In this document: positions 14,287 through 21,436 of the stretch, in pieces | Layout: each line of letters starts with the position of its first letter | Position numbering within the stretch: the first letter of the stretch is position 1 | NCBI GenBank assembly: GCA_037130455.1 | Contig: JBAXSZ010000024.1 | Coordinates: forward strand, 1 to 25,027 | DNA length: 25,027 nucleotides | Direction: 5' to 3' | Source: CAIMZW01 sp037130455 | Lineage (GTDB): Bacteria > Actinomycetota > Actinomycetes > Nanopelagicales > Nanopelagicaceae | Translations under genes and position numbers: made by a program | Notes under the pieces: model-generated | Seen by the model: only the letters and a program-made list of their open reading frames with translations | What the model was told of the DNA's origin: nothing | Databases searched by the model: none

Positions 14287-15125
14287 CCTGCGATCGAAAT
14301 AAGCGCCACTCCAGAAACTGCCAGAAAGATTCCCAAATATTGAACTTTGTGCAATCTCTCGTGAAGATAATGAAAGGCCAAAATTGAAGTCACGATAGGA
14401 AAAAGACTGCCCAACACCATCGCAATTGAAACTAACCCCTTTGTGGTTGAAATGCCCAGAAAGAAGTTTGCCGAAAAATCACTTATCCCGATAACGGTAA
14501 GTGCAAGAATATTTGCGACCCCGAAGCCGCCAATTGTTCTCAACCGCGCGGCAATGCCAAGACACATGAGAACAGTGAACGCTCGCATCGTGGTCATGGT
14601 CATCAGCGAACTTGTCTGTGAACCCATCGCCATAAATGTCAATGCAGTACCAAATCCCAATGCCGCACCCAGCGCAAGAAGAAGCGGTCGCAAGGAGACT
14701 CCCCCGGCTATCTCTGGGCCACTGGCACAAAAAGCTCCAGCGAGTGCAATTGCCATCCCCATCAATTGGAGAAAAGCTGGTCGCTCACCACGAATAATGG
14801 CAACGCCCATCGGAATTAGGGCGCAGAGAGAACTAATCGGTGAGACCACACCCATGCGACCAGTAGAAAGGCCGGCATAGAACGAGGTCAGGCCAAAGAA
14901 ACCACAGAAGCCGGCGCAAATACCTGGGAGCAGATAACCACTCCAAGAAAGATTGGGTGCAATCCATCCTCCAGTTACTAGAACCAAGAGCAGTCCAAAG
15001 CAGAGCCCAACTGCCTGCGAGACGCCAGTGACCGCCAAAGATTTGAATTTCTTACTTAAGTTGCCGCCAAGAAAATCTGCAGATCCCCATAGAACGCTGG
15101 AGAAAAGTGCAAGAAGTGAAGCCAC
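14283..15125 (-). CDS. EamA/DMT-superfamily transporter
   Basis: 280 aa, about ten membrane helices in two EamA repeats: the first opens with LLALFSSVLWGSADFLGG; the second with LLLALGAALGFGTALTFMAM and ends FLAVSGVALISIAG. It belongs to the drug/metabolite exporters of the cytoplasmic membrane; the substrate is unknown. The GTG at 15125 starts immediately before helix one (MASLLALFSS) and has TAGCCT 8 nt upstream; the TTG at 15134 is also possible but would overlap that box. The 3' end overlaps the RibD-like gene by 4 bp. The gene separates the RibD-like gene from DUF3000-RNase D. Confidence 0.88.
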   Translation of the reverse strand: MASLLALFSSVLWGSADFLGGNLSKKFKSLAVTGVSQAVGLCFGLLLVLVTGGWIAPNLSWSGYLLPGICAGFCGFFGLTSFYAGLSTGRMGVVSPISSLCALIPMGVAIIRGERPAFLQLMGMAIALAGAFCASGPEIAGGVSLRPLLLALGAALGFGTALTFMAMGSQTSSLMTMTTMRAFTVLMCLGIAARLRTIGGFGVANILALTVIGISDFSANFFLGISTTKGLVSIAMVLGSLFPIVTSILAFHYLHERLHKVQYLGIFLAVSGVALISIAG

Positions 15126-15197
15126 GGTGAGCAAGGCTACTGGAATTTAGCCACCTGACCCCCAACGCGCCTTCCGATGAAAAAGAGGTCTAGTTAT

Positions 15198-15203
15198 TAC
15201 GAT
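15198..15203 (+). promoter_or_regulatory. Candidate leaderless -10 (TACGAT) of the DUF3000-RNase D operon
   Basis: TACGAT is followed by GGAACA and ATG 15210, a 6-nt gap. It argues for ATG 15210 rather than the ATG at 15177 as start. Confidence 0.6.
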
Positions 15204-15209
15204 GGAACA

Positions 15210-15809
15210 ATGCGGGAATTAAGTTTTGACCAGATCATTGCTGAAATCCGCGCCATCACCACCCGAAATGAAATTGAAGTGGAAGAAGTTCCAGCCCCAC
15301 AGCGATTAGCTCCTTTTGCGATTGCCTTAACTGCAACCGTACTTGGCCAGGCCACCGAAGCTTCTGAATCAGAAGAAGATGATGAAGATATCGCCACAGG
15401 CCGTTTTGTTCTGCTCCATGACCCCGAAGGACAGGAAGGCTGGGGCGGCCGTTTTCGCTGCGTTACATTTGTCCGATCACATATAGATCTGGACATGGTC
15501 TCTGATCCGCTCCTGGCCGATGTAGGTTGGACGTGGCTCTTGGAATCTCTTACCAAATTAAATTGCGAATATACCTCGCCCAGTGGAACCGTGACTCGTG
15601 TCGCTAGCTCCTCCTTCGGCACGCTCTCCAGTCGCGCCGAGGAATCGGAATTAGAAGTGCGAGCCTCGTGGACCCCACTTTCGGCCGACCGCTTAAGCGA
15701 TCATGTTCGAGCATGGTTGGATGTTCTGGAAATTTCCGCCGGACTTGCTCCCATCCCCGAAGGGGTCCGTCAATTGGGACGAAATAGTTCCGCGAGCGCT
15801 TCTCGATAA
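15210..15809 (+). CDS. DUF3000-family protein
   Basis: 199 aa. The family is recognised by the segment EVEEVPAPQRLAPFAIALTA near the N-terminus and the central GRFVLLHDPEGQEGWGGRFR and LLADVGWTWLLESL segments. It is an actinobacterial protein of unknown function that nearly always precedes an RNase D gene (Rv2680-Rv2681 in M. tuberculosis), so a link to RNA processing is suspected but not shown. Middle residues hold an acidic run (SESEEDDEDIATG). ATG 15210 is chosen over ATG 15177 because it matches the family N-terminus and has a TANNNT box 6 nt upstream. The TAA is directly followed by the RNase D ATG (TAAATG), so translation is coupled. Confidence 0.9.
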   Translation: MRELSFDQIIAEIRAITTRNEIEVEEVPAPQRLAPFAIALTATVLGQATEASESEEDDEDIATGRFVLLHDPEGQEGWGGRFRCVTFVRSHIDLDMVSDPLLADVGWTWLLESLTKLNCEYTSPSGTVTRVASSSFGTLSSRAEESELEVRASWTPLSADRLSDHVRAWLDVLEISAGLAPIPEGVRQLGRNSSASASR

Positions 15810-17096
15810 ATGGCTACAGCATTGTTGACACCTCGTTCTGGCGTGCCGCCACTGATCGAATCCGCGTCTGCTTTTGAACTAGCCATCGAAGAACTCCATC
15901 AGGGGAACGGTCCATTGGCAATCGATGCCGAACGCGCCTCTGGATACCGCTACAGCCAACGTGCCTATTTAATTCAAATCTTCCGACGCGGCGGCGGTTT
16001 GCACCTGATCGATCCCATTGCCATTGGTCCGACTCATCTCTGGAAAAAATTAAGCGACGACTTTGCAGATCAAGAGTGGATCATCCACGCCAGCACCCAA
16101 GATCTTCCTTGTCTGCGTGAAGTTGGACTCGAACCACAATTACTCTTCGATACCGAGCTAGGCGCTCGCATTGCTGGCGCACCGAGAGTTGGACTTGGAT
16201 CGTTAGCAGAATCATTACTGGAACTGACTTTGGCAAAAGAACATAGCGCAGTGGATTGGTCGATTCGACCCCTTCGCGCTGAATGGCTCAACTATGCCGC
16301 ACTGGATGTGGATATTTTGGTGGATCTGCGTGACGAAGTAGAAAAATTGCTTATTGAATCTGGAAAATTACAGTGGGCCATAGAGGATTTTGCAGCAATC
16401 ATTAAAAGTCCTGGTTCCCCACCTCGTAAAGATCCATGGCGACGAACCTCCGGAATGCACAAGATTCGGGACCGACAAACTTTGGCGCTCATTAAGGAGT
16501 TATGGGAAGCGCGAGATGCCTTTGCTCGCGAAATTGATCTCTCCCCCGGTCGTATTTTTAACGATGAGGCCCTAATAACAATCGCCACAAAGAGACCGGC
16601 AACCGAAGCCGAGATGAGAAAGATTATCGAGCGGCGAGGGCGCTCTGAAAATCCACCCATCGCGACTTGGCACGCTCTCATGCTTGACGTTATCCAATGG
16701 CCGACAGAGCGCTACCCCGAAGTGCGAACTCCATCTACTGGGATTCCACCTATAAAGACTTGGCGCGAAAAGAATCCATTGGGCTACGCCCGACTAACCC
16801 ATGCCCGGGCTGCAGTACTAGAAATATCCGCGCACCTAACAATTCCAGCCGAGAATCTGATTTCACCTGAATTAGTTCGGCGCATCTGTTGGCCCGCCCC
16901 TGATACCGCGACCGCAGACCTCGATGCCTGGATTAGAGCCAGCTTCTCCGAATTAGGCGCCAGAGCCTGGCAAATTGATCTAGTGACACCCGCTTTAGCC
17001 GCAGCTCTGCTTGAGACCGAGCCGCTGATCGCGCCCGTTCCTGAAGCGCCAGAAGGCGAGGAAACTCCCGCCGATGGCGAGGGGTTGGAGAAGTGA
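15810..17096 (+). CDS. rnd: Ribonuclease D (DEDDy 3'-5' exonuclease with HRDC domain)
   Basis: 428 aa. Exo I is D39-x-E41 (LAIDAERASG), exo II includes D98 (IIHASTQDLPCL), and exo III is Y162-x3-D166 (NYAALDVDI), so all metal-binding acids of the DEDDy class are present. An HRDC domain follows at about 215-295 (RTSGMHKIRDRQTLALIKEL onward), then a C-terminal region typical of actinobacterial homologues, ending in an acidic Pro/Glu tail. It trims the 3' ends of tRNA and other stable RNA precursors in the cytosol. The ATG abuts the DUF3000 stop. A long dyad follows after 4 bases but lacks a T-run. Confidence 0.95.
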   Translation: MATALLTPRSGVPPLIESASAFELAIEELHQGNGPLAIDAERASGYRYSQRAYLIQIFRRGGGLHLIDPIAIGPTHLWKKLSDDFADQEWIIHASTQDLPCLREVGLEPQLLFDTELGARIAGAPRVGLGSLAESLLELTLAKEHSAVDWSIRPLRAEWLNYAALDVDILVDLRDEVEKLLIESGKLQWAIEDFAAIIKSPGSPPRKDPWRRTSGMHKIRDRQTLALIKELWEARDAFAREIDLSPGRIFNDEALITIATKRPATEAEMRKIIERRGRSENPPIATWHALMLDVIQWPTERYPEVRTPSTGIPPIKTWREKNPLGYARLTHARAAVLEISAHLTIPAENLISPELVRRICWPAPDTATADLDAWIRASFSELGARAWQIDLVTPALAAALLETEPLIAPVPEAPEGEETPADGEGLEK

Positions 17097-17099
17097 TCG

Positions 17100-17129
17100 G
17101 AATTACGCAACATTCCAGTTGCGTAATTC
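17100..17129. promoter_or_regulatory. 12-bp-arm dyad over the iron-permease promoter
   Basis: GAATTACGCAAC (17100-17111) and GTTGCGTAATTC (17118-17129) are perfect inverted repeats around ATTCCA. The right arm contains TTGCGT (17119-17124), which is 18 bp from the -10 candidate TAGGCT. The dyad therefore covers a plausible -35 of the EfeU gene, as an operator would. There is no T-run after it on either strand, so a terminator for rnd is less likely. Confidence 0.55.
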
Positions 17130-17142
17130 GGCGCCAAGCACC

Positions 17143-17148
17143 TAGGCT
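17143..17148 (+). promoter_or_regulatory. Candidate -10 (TAGGCT) of the iron permease gene
   Basis: TAGGCT lies 7 nt before GTG 17156 and 18 bp after TTGCGT. CTGAGG in between could be a ribosome site but is only 1 nt from the GTG, so a leaderless start is favoured. Confidence 0.5.
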
Positions 17149-17155
17149 CTGAGGC

Positions 17156-17962
17156 GTGCTAAGCACCTTTTTAATCGCCCTCCGCGAAGGCCTTGAAGCC
17201 GCGCTCATCGTGGGAATTCTCGTCGCCTATCTCTCCAAGTCAGGTTCGAAGGCCAGGTTGCCATATCTCTGGCTCGGAGTAGCCGGGGCCATCACCTTTA
17301 GTTTTGGGCTAGGGGCATTCTTGAGCTTCACTTCAACGCAACTCTCGCTCCGCGGTGAAGAGATCTTCGCTGGCACCACTTCTCTGGTGGCAGTTGCTCT
17401 TGTGACCTGGATGGTCTTCTGGATGAAACGAAGCGCTCGGGGGTTAAAGAATGAGTTGCAGGGAAAGGTCGATCAAGCCTTGCCTATGGGGCGCGTCGCC
17501 TTAATTCTCACCGCTTTTGTGGCGGTCGCCCGCGAGGGGTTAGAAACGGCCCTCTTTATCTACACAAATTTCAAGACCGTCTCGCAAGATACTGCGCCCT
17601 CGGTTGGCTTAATCTTTGGTCTCTTGGCAGCAATCTTGCTGGGTTATCTCATCTATCGTCGCGCCATCTCACTCAACCTTGGAAAATTCTTTACCGTGAC
17701 CGGCATTGCCCTATTGGTCGTTGCTGCTGGAGTTTTCTCTCACGGAATTAATGAATTTCAAAATTTCGGTGCACTTCCTGGCGCCAGGGCCTTTGCATGG
17801 AACTTTCCCAACGATTCTTCAGTACTTGCCACCATCTTTGATGGAACCATCGGAATCGGCGCTTCGATCACTTGGCTACAACTCTTCCTCTGGGGCAGTT
17901 ACTTGGCTCTGACATTGAAGTCCTACCTTAAGAAATCGGTTGCGCCTACCCGCGTCGGGTAA
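17156..17962 (+). CDS. EfeU/FTR1-family high-affinity iron permease
   Basis: 268 aa, about seven membrane helices. Both iron-binding REGLE motifs are present: R10-E-G-L-E14 in helix one (LREGLEAALI) and R126-E-G-L-E130 (AREGLETALFIY). It imports iron, probably oxidised ferric iron, across the cytoplasmic membrane. The usual partners EfeO and EfeB, or a fused peroxidase or cupredoxin, are absent from the window. GTG 17156 opens directly into helix one, with a -10 candidate 7 nt upstream. The dyad at 17100-17129 makes control by an iron- or redox-responsive repressor plausible; it does not match the DtxR/IdeR consensus as I recall it. Confidence 0.93.
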   Translation: MLSTFLIALREGLEAALIVGILVAYLSKSGSKARLPYLWLGVAGAITFSFGLGAFLSFTSTQLSLRGEEIFAGTTSLVAVALVTWMVFWMKRSARGLKNELQGKVDQALPMGRVALILTAFVAVAREGLETALFIYTNFKTVSQDTAPSVGLIFGLLAAILLGYLIYRRAISLNLGKFFTVTGIALLVVAAGVFSHGINEFQNFGALPGARAFAWNFPNDSSVLATIFDGTIGIGASITWLQLFLWGSYLALTLKSYLKKSVAPTRVG

Positions 17963-17974
17963 TTCCCTTTTTCA

Positions 17975-17988
17975 TTACTCACGAGTAA
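17975..17988. promoter_or_regulatory. Inverted repeat TTACTC-AC-GAGTAA upstream of fadA-fadB
   Basis: Perfect 6-bp arms (17975-17980 and 17983-17988) with a 2-bp centre lie 63 bp before the fadA start. The size and form suit a TetR-type operator, a common regulator class for actinobacterial beta-oxidation genes. The arms are too short and AT-poor in flanks to be a terminator. Confidence 0.5.
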
Positions 17989-18050
17989 CCTTTCAATGTC
18001 GGTGTATGAGCGTGAAAAATTTCCGCAATCACTTTTTGAAAGGTTTATCA

Positions 18051-19259
18051 ATGATGAGCAAACGAGTAGTGCTGGTGGATGCCGTAAGAACACCTTTTGG
18101 CAAAGCGGGCGGAATGTACGCAGGAACAAGAGCCGATGACATCATGGTTCGATGTTTGCGCGGCTTACTTGAACGAAATACTTCTATTCCGCTGGCGGCT
18201 ATCGATGACGTTGCTATTGCCGCGGCAACGCAAAGTGGCGATCAAGGTATGAATATCGGTCGCTCGGCTGCACTACTAGCGGGAATCCCAAATACAGTGC
18301 CCGGCTATTCCGTCGATCGCTGGTGTGCCGGTGCGCTCACTGCAGTGACCACCATCTCAGGAGCTATCAGTATGGGCGCCTATGACATCGCCCTCGCCGG
18401 CGGCGTGGAACATATGGGCAATCACCCTATGGGCGAAGGAATTGATCCAAACCCCCGATATCTTGCCGAGAAAATTGTTGATGGAGATGCATTGAACATG
18501 GGGTCAACTGCCGAACGGCTTCACGATAAATTTCCGCACTTGACCAAAGATCGAACTGACAAATATGCACTGGCTTCACAACAAAAAACTGCAGCAGCAT
18601 ATGCCGCCGGAATCATCCAACCAAATTTAATCCCGGTTGCAATTCGAAGCGCAGAGTTGGGTTGGGGTATTGCAAGCGTGGATGAACCACCACGACCTAC
18701 AACCACTTTAGAAGCTCTTGGAGCGCTCAAGACTCCGTTTCGAGCAGCCGGTCGAGTCACGGCAGGAAATGCTGCTGGACTTAACGACGGCGCATCAGCT
18801 GCGATTTTAGCTAGCGAAGAAAAAGCTGCTGAACTGGGTCTACCCGTCATTGCAAAATTGGTCACCTTCGCTTTTGCTGGAGTAGAACCAGAAATTATGG
18901 GATTTGGTCCAGTGCCAAGCACTATTAAAGCGTTAAGTAAAGCAGGCTTAACCATCGCTGACATTGGACTCTTCGAAATCAACGAGGCCTTTGCAATTCA
19001 AGTTCTCTCCTTCCTGGATCATTTCGGAATTGCCGATGACGATGCTCGGGTCAATATTTATGGTGGCGCCATAGCAGTGGGGCACCCATTGGCCTCCTCT
19101 GGAGTTCGCCTGATGATCAACTTGGCTAGAGGTTTCCAAGATCATCCAGAGGTTCGTTATGGAATAACCACAATGTGCATTGGATTGGGAATGGGCGGAA
19201 CCATCATCTGGGAGAACCCACATTTCACCGGATCGGTTTCAGAGAAGGGGGCAAAATAA
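18051..19259 (+). CDS. fadA: Acetyl-CoA C-acyltransferase / thiolase (FadA)
   Basis: 402 aa, usual thiolase length. It performs the thiolytic cleavage of 3-ketoacyl-CoA in beta-oxidation. The nucleophile region is YSVDRWCAGALTAVTT with C92; NEAFAIQVLSF is the conserved NEAFA box; AVGHPLASSG carries H345 and TMCIGLGMGGTIIWE carries C376, the general base. The nucleophile loop reads C-A-G-A rather than the common C-S-S-G. ATG 18051 is chosen because GAAAGG lies 8 nt upstream and the protein then begins like other thiolases; an open frame continues upstream to 17940. fadB follows after 2 bp, so the two form the fatty-acid oxidation operon (alpha-beta complex). Confidence 0.93.
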   Translation: MMSKRVVLVDAVRTPFGKAGGMYAGTRADDIMVRCLRGLLERNTSIPLAAIDDVAIAAATQSGDQGMNIGRSAALLAGIPNTVPGYSVDRWCAGALTAVTTISGAISMGAYDIALAGGVEHMGNHPMGEGIDPNPRYLAEKIVDGDALNMGSTAERLHDKFPHLTKDRTDKYALASQQKTAAAYAAGIIQPNLIPVAIRSAELGWGIASVDEPPRPTTTLEALGALKTPFRAAGRVTAGNAAGLNDGASAAILASEEKAAELGLPVIAKLVTFAFAGVEPEIMGFGPVPSTIKALSKAGLTIADIGLFEINEAFAIQVLSFLDHFGIADDDARVNIYGGAIAVGHPLASSGVRLMINLARGFQDHPEVRYGITTMCIGLGMGGTIIWENPHFTGSVSEKGAK

Positions 19260-19261
19260 TT

Positions 19262-21373
19262 ATGAGCGCAATTACACTTCCAGAAGGCGCACCAGATGAG
19301 GTAGTCACCCAGGCCATCGTGCGAATGGTAGATCTGCTTCCATTTGGATTTTCTGGTTCATTAGCGTTAATCACTCTTGACAATGGATATGACCACAATC
19401 GCCCCAATACCTTTGGACCAAAATCCCTTATTTCACTCTCCGAAGCGATTGCGCATGCAGAAGCAAGTGAGGCAGCTGCGATTGCAATAACAGGCAAGCC
19501 GTTCATTTTCGCCGCAGGTGCAGATCTGAGCGCGATCGGTTATTTGCAAACAGAAGAGCAATCCTTGGCGATTGGAAAATTAGGTCATGATACTTTCAGA
19601 AAGTTAGGCGAGATAAATAAGCCTACTTTTGCATTCATCAATGGGCTTGCCCTTGGGGGTGGCCTGGAAGTTGGACTTCAATGCACCTATAGGACACTGG
19701 CACAAACCGCCTTCACTGGTCTACCTGAAGTCTTTTTAGGACTTGTTCCTGGCTGGGGTGGCGCGACTTTGCTACCGAAGTTAATTGGACCAGTCAATGC
19801 CGTGCAAGTCATCATCGTCAACGCGCTCAACAACAACACCATGCTCAAGGCAAAGCAGGCCTTAGATCTAGGTATGGTCGATGCAGTTTATGAACCCGCC
19901 GACTTCCTGGAGAAATCGGTTCAATTCGCCGCAGATATTCTTTCGGGAAAGAAGAAAATTGAACGCGTTGATCACAGCGACGATTTAGCAGCTTGGGAAA
20001 ATGCCATCGCCGTGGGTCATGTCGCCACTGCAAAGAAATTTGGCGGAGCTCCCTACCCTCCGGCGATTGCCGCGTTGGAATTAATTGCAGATGCCAGAAC
20101 CAATTCGCGTAGTGATGGCTTTGACGCCGAAGACCGCAAGCTGGCCGAATTAACAATGAGTGATCCAACTCGGGCAAGTTTGTACTCCTTCAATTTGATT
20201 CAAAAAAAGCGAAAGAAAGTTGAAGGTGCTCCAAAGCCGGCTCTTGCTAAGAAGGTGACGAAGGTAGGAGTAGTCGGTGCCGGCTTGATGGCATCGCAAT
20301 TGGCACTCATCATGCTGAAAAATCTCAAAGTGCCAGTCGTAATAACTGATCTTGATCAAGAGCGTATCGATAAAGGTCTGGGTTATATTCGGGCAGATCT
20401 TGAGAAGCAAGTGGAGAAGCGAAGAATGACGCCTGAAACAGCGGCTCGGCTTTCCACTTTGGTTTCTGGCTCTTTGGACAAGAGTGGGTTTAGCGATGCC
20501 AACTTTGTCATTGAGGCTATCTTTGAAGAACTCTCCTTGAAAAAGGTACTTTTTAAAGATTTGGAAAATATCGTTACTCCAGAATGTATTTTGGCGACCA
20601 ATACCTCCTCGCTCTCAGTCACCAACATGTCATCGGATCTGAAGAATCCTGAAAGAGTTATCGGTTTTCACTTCTTTAACCCGGTTGCAGTAATGCCACT
20701 ATTGGAAATCGCACGAACTCCATCCACCAATGATGAAACCACGGCCACCGCGGTTGCTATTGGAAAAGAATTGAAAAAAACAATGGTGATCGTCAAAGAC
20801 TCACCTGCCTTTGTAGTTAATCGTCTACTTACTCGCTTTATGGGAGAAATTACTGACGCTATTGACGAAGGTACTCCAGCCAAAACCGCAGATGCTGCGA
20901 TGCTGCCACTGGGCCTTCCCATGTCTTCTCTAGAATTACTTGGTCTTGTAGGTCCAGGCGTCGCGCTTCATGTAGCCGAAACTCTGCACCAAGAATTGGG
21001 CCAGCGATACCGAATCTCCCCCACAATGCAAAATTTTGTGGCTTCAGGGGTTAAGAGTTTCTACATCAAAGATGGACATGGCAATAAATCCGTCAATCCA
21101 GCAGCGGCAGCTCTCCTGATTCAGGGAGATAAACCATCTACGGAAGAAGAAGTACGGCTTCGAGCGCTGCGGGCGCTTGCCGAGGAAGCCCGAATGATGC
21201 TGGATGAAGGAGTAGTTTCAACTCCGCAGGAGATAGACCTTTGTATGTTGATGGGAAGCGGCTGGCCTATGAATTTGGGCGGAATTCTTCCCTACCTTGA
21301 CCGCGAAGGAATAAGCGAAGAAGTTACTGGCCAGAGATTTCATGCCCCGGGAGTCGCTTCAGTTCCACTTTAA
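19262..21373 (+). CDS. fadB: Fatty-acid oxidation multifunctional protein (enoyl-CoA hydratase / 3-hydroxyacyl-CoA dehydrogenase)
   Basis: 703 aa. The N-terminal crotonase domain has the oxyanion segment FIFAAGADLSAIGYLQ, the INGLALGGGLEVGLQC helix and the LPEVFLGLVPGWGG loop. The C-terminal half is a 3-hydroxyacyl-CoA dehydrogenase: NAD-binding KVGVVGAGLMASQLAL (about 336-351), GFHFFNPVAVMPLLEI with the catalytic His, and VVKDSPAFVVNRLL, then a second dehydrogenase C-domain. It hydrates enoyl-CoA and oxidises the 3-hydroxyacyl-CoA. ATG 19262 has an AAGGGGG ribosome site inside the end of fadA and lies 2 nt after its stop. The dinucleotide motif reads GAGLMA instead of the common GAGTMG. Confidence 0.95.
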   Translation: MSAITLPEGAPDEVVTQAIVRMVDLLPFGFSGSLALITLDNGYDHNRPNTFGPKSLISLSEAIAHAEASEAAAIAITGKPFIFAAGADLSAIGYLQTEEQSLAIGKLGHDTFRKLGEINKPTFAFINGLALGGGLEVGLQCTYRTLAQTAFTGLPEVFLGLVPGWGGATLLPKLIGPVNAVQVIIVNALNNNTMLKAKQALDLGMVDAVYEPADFLEKSVQFAADILSGKKKIERVDHSDDLAAWENAIAVGHVATAKKFGGAPYPPAIAALELIADARTNSRSDGFDAEDRKLAELTMSDPTRASLYSFNLIQKKRKKVEGAPKPALAKKVTKVGVVGAGLMASQLALIMLKNLKVPVVITDLDQERIDKGLGYIRADLEKQVEKRRMTPETAARLSTLVSGSLDKSGFSDANFVIEAIFEELSLKKVLFKDLENIVTPECILATNTSSLSVTNMSSDLKNPERVIGFHFFNPVAVMPLLEIARTPSTNDETTATAVAIGKELKKTMVIVKDSPAFVVNRLLTRFMGEITDAIDEGTPAKTADAAMLPLGLPMSSLELLGLVGPGVALHVAETLHQELGQRYRISPTMQNFVASGVKSFYIKDGHGNKSVNPAAAALLIQGDKPSTEEEVRLRALRALAEEARMMLDEGVVSTPQEIDLCMLMGSGWPMNLGGILPYLDREGISEEVTGQRFHAPGVASVPL

Positions 21374-21379
21374 GATAAA

Positions 21380-21428
21380 CGAAAGCGCACGCTGCTGGAG
21401 AAATAAATCCCTAGCGCGTGCGCTTTCG
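21380..21428. terminator. Shared terminator hairpin between fadB and acnA
   Basis: A perfect 13-bp inverted repeat (CGAAAGCGCACGC at 21380-21392, GCGTGCGCTTTCG at 21416-21428) has a 23-base loop. It fills the 63-bp gap between convergent fadB and acnA. The minus-strand side is followed by TTTATCTT; the plus side has no real U-tract, so it probably works mainly for acnA. Confidence 0.75.
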
Positions 21429-21436
21429 CTTGTACG

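Noticed and set aside
14443..14880. 145-aa open frame opposite the EamA transporter gene
   Set aside because: It is the antisense of a clear ten-helix transporter; its composition (Pro, Arg, Ala, no domain) is that of a mirror frame, and it has no start signal.
15197..15622. 141-aa minus-strand frame over the DUF3000 gene
   Set aside because: The plus-strand frame carries family signatures and an upstream -10 box; the antisense protein is Ser-rich with no recognisable domain.
16292..16681. 129-aa open frame opposite RNase D
   Set aside because: It lies wholly inside the exonuclease and HRDC coding region, has Ser/Arg-rich low-complexity composition and no promoter or ribosome site.
17097..17130. 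The long dyad after RNase D as a plain intrinsic terminator
   Set aside because: The arms are AT-rich in the outer part, no T-run follows on either strand, and the right arm coincides with a plausible -35; an operator reading is preferred though not proven.
17940..18050. N-terminal extension of the thiolase from 17940
   Set aside because: It would overlap the EfeU gene, bury the palindrome at 17975 in coding sequence, and add 37 residues unlike any thiolase; a ribosome site precedes ATG 18051.
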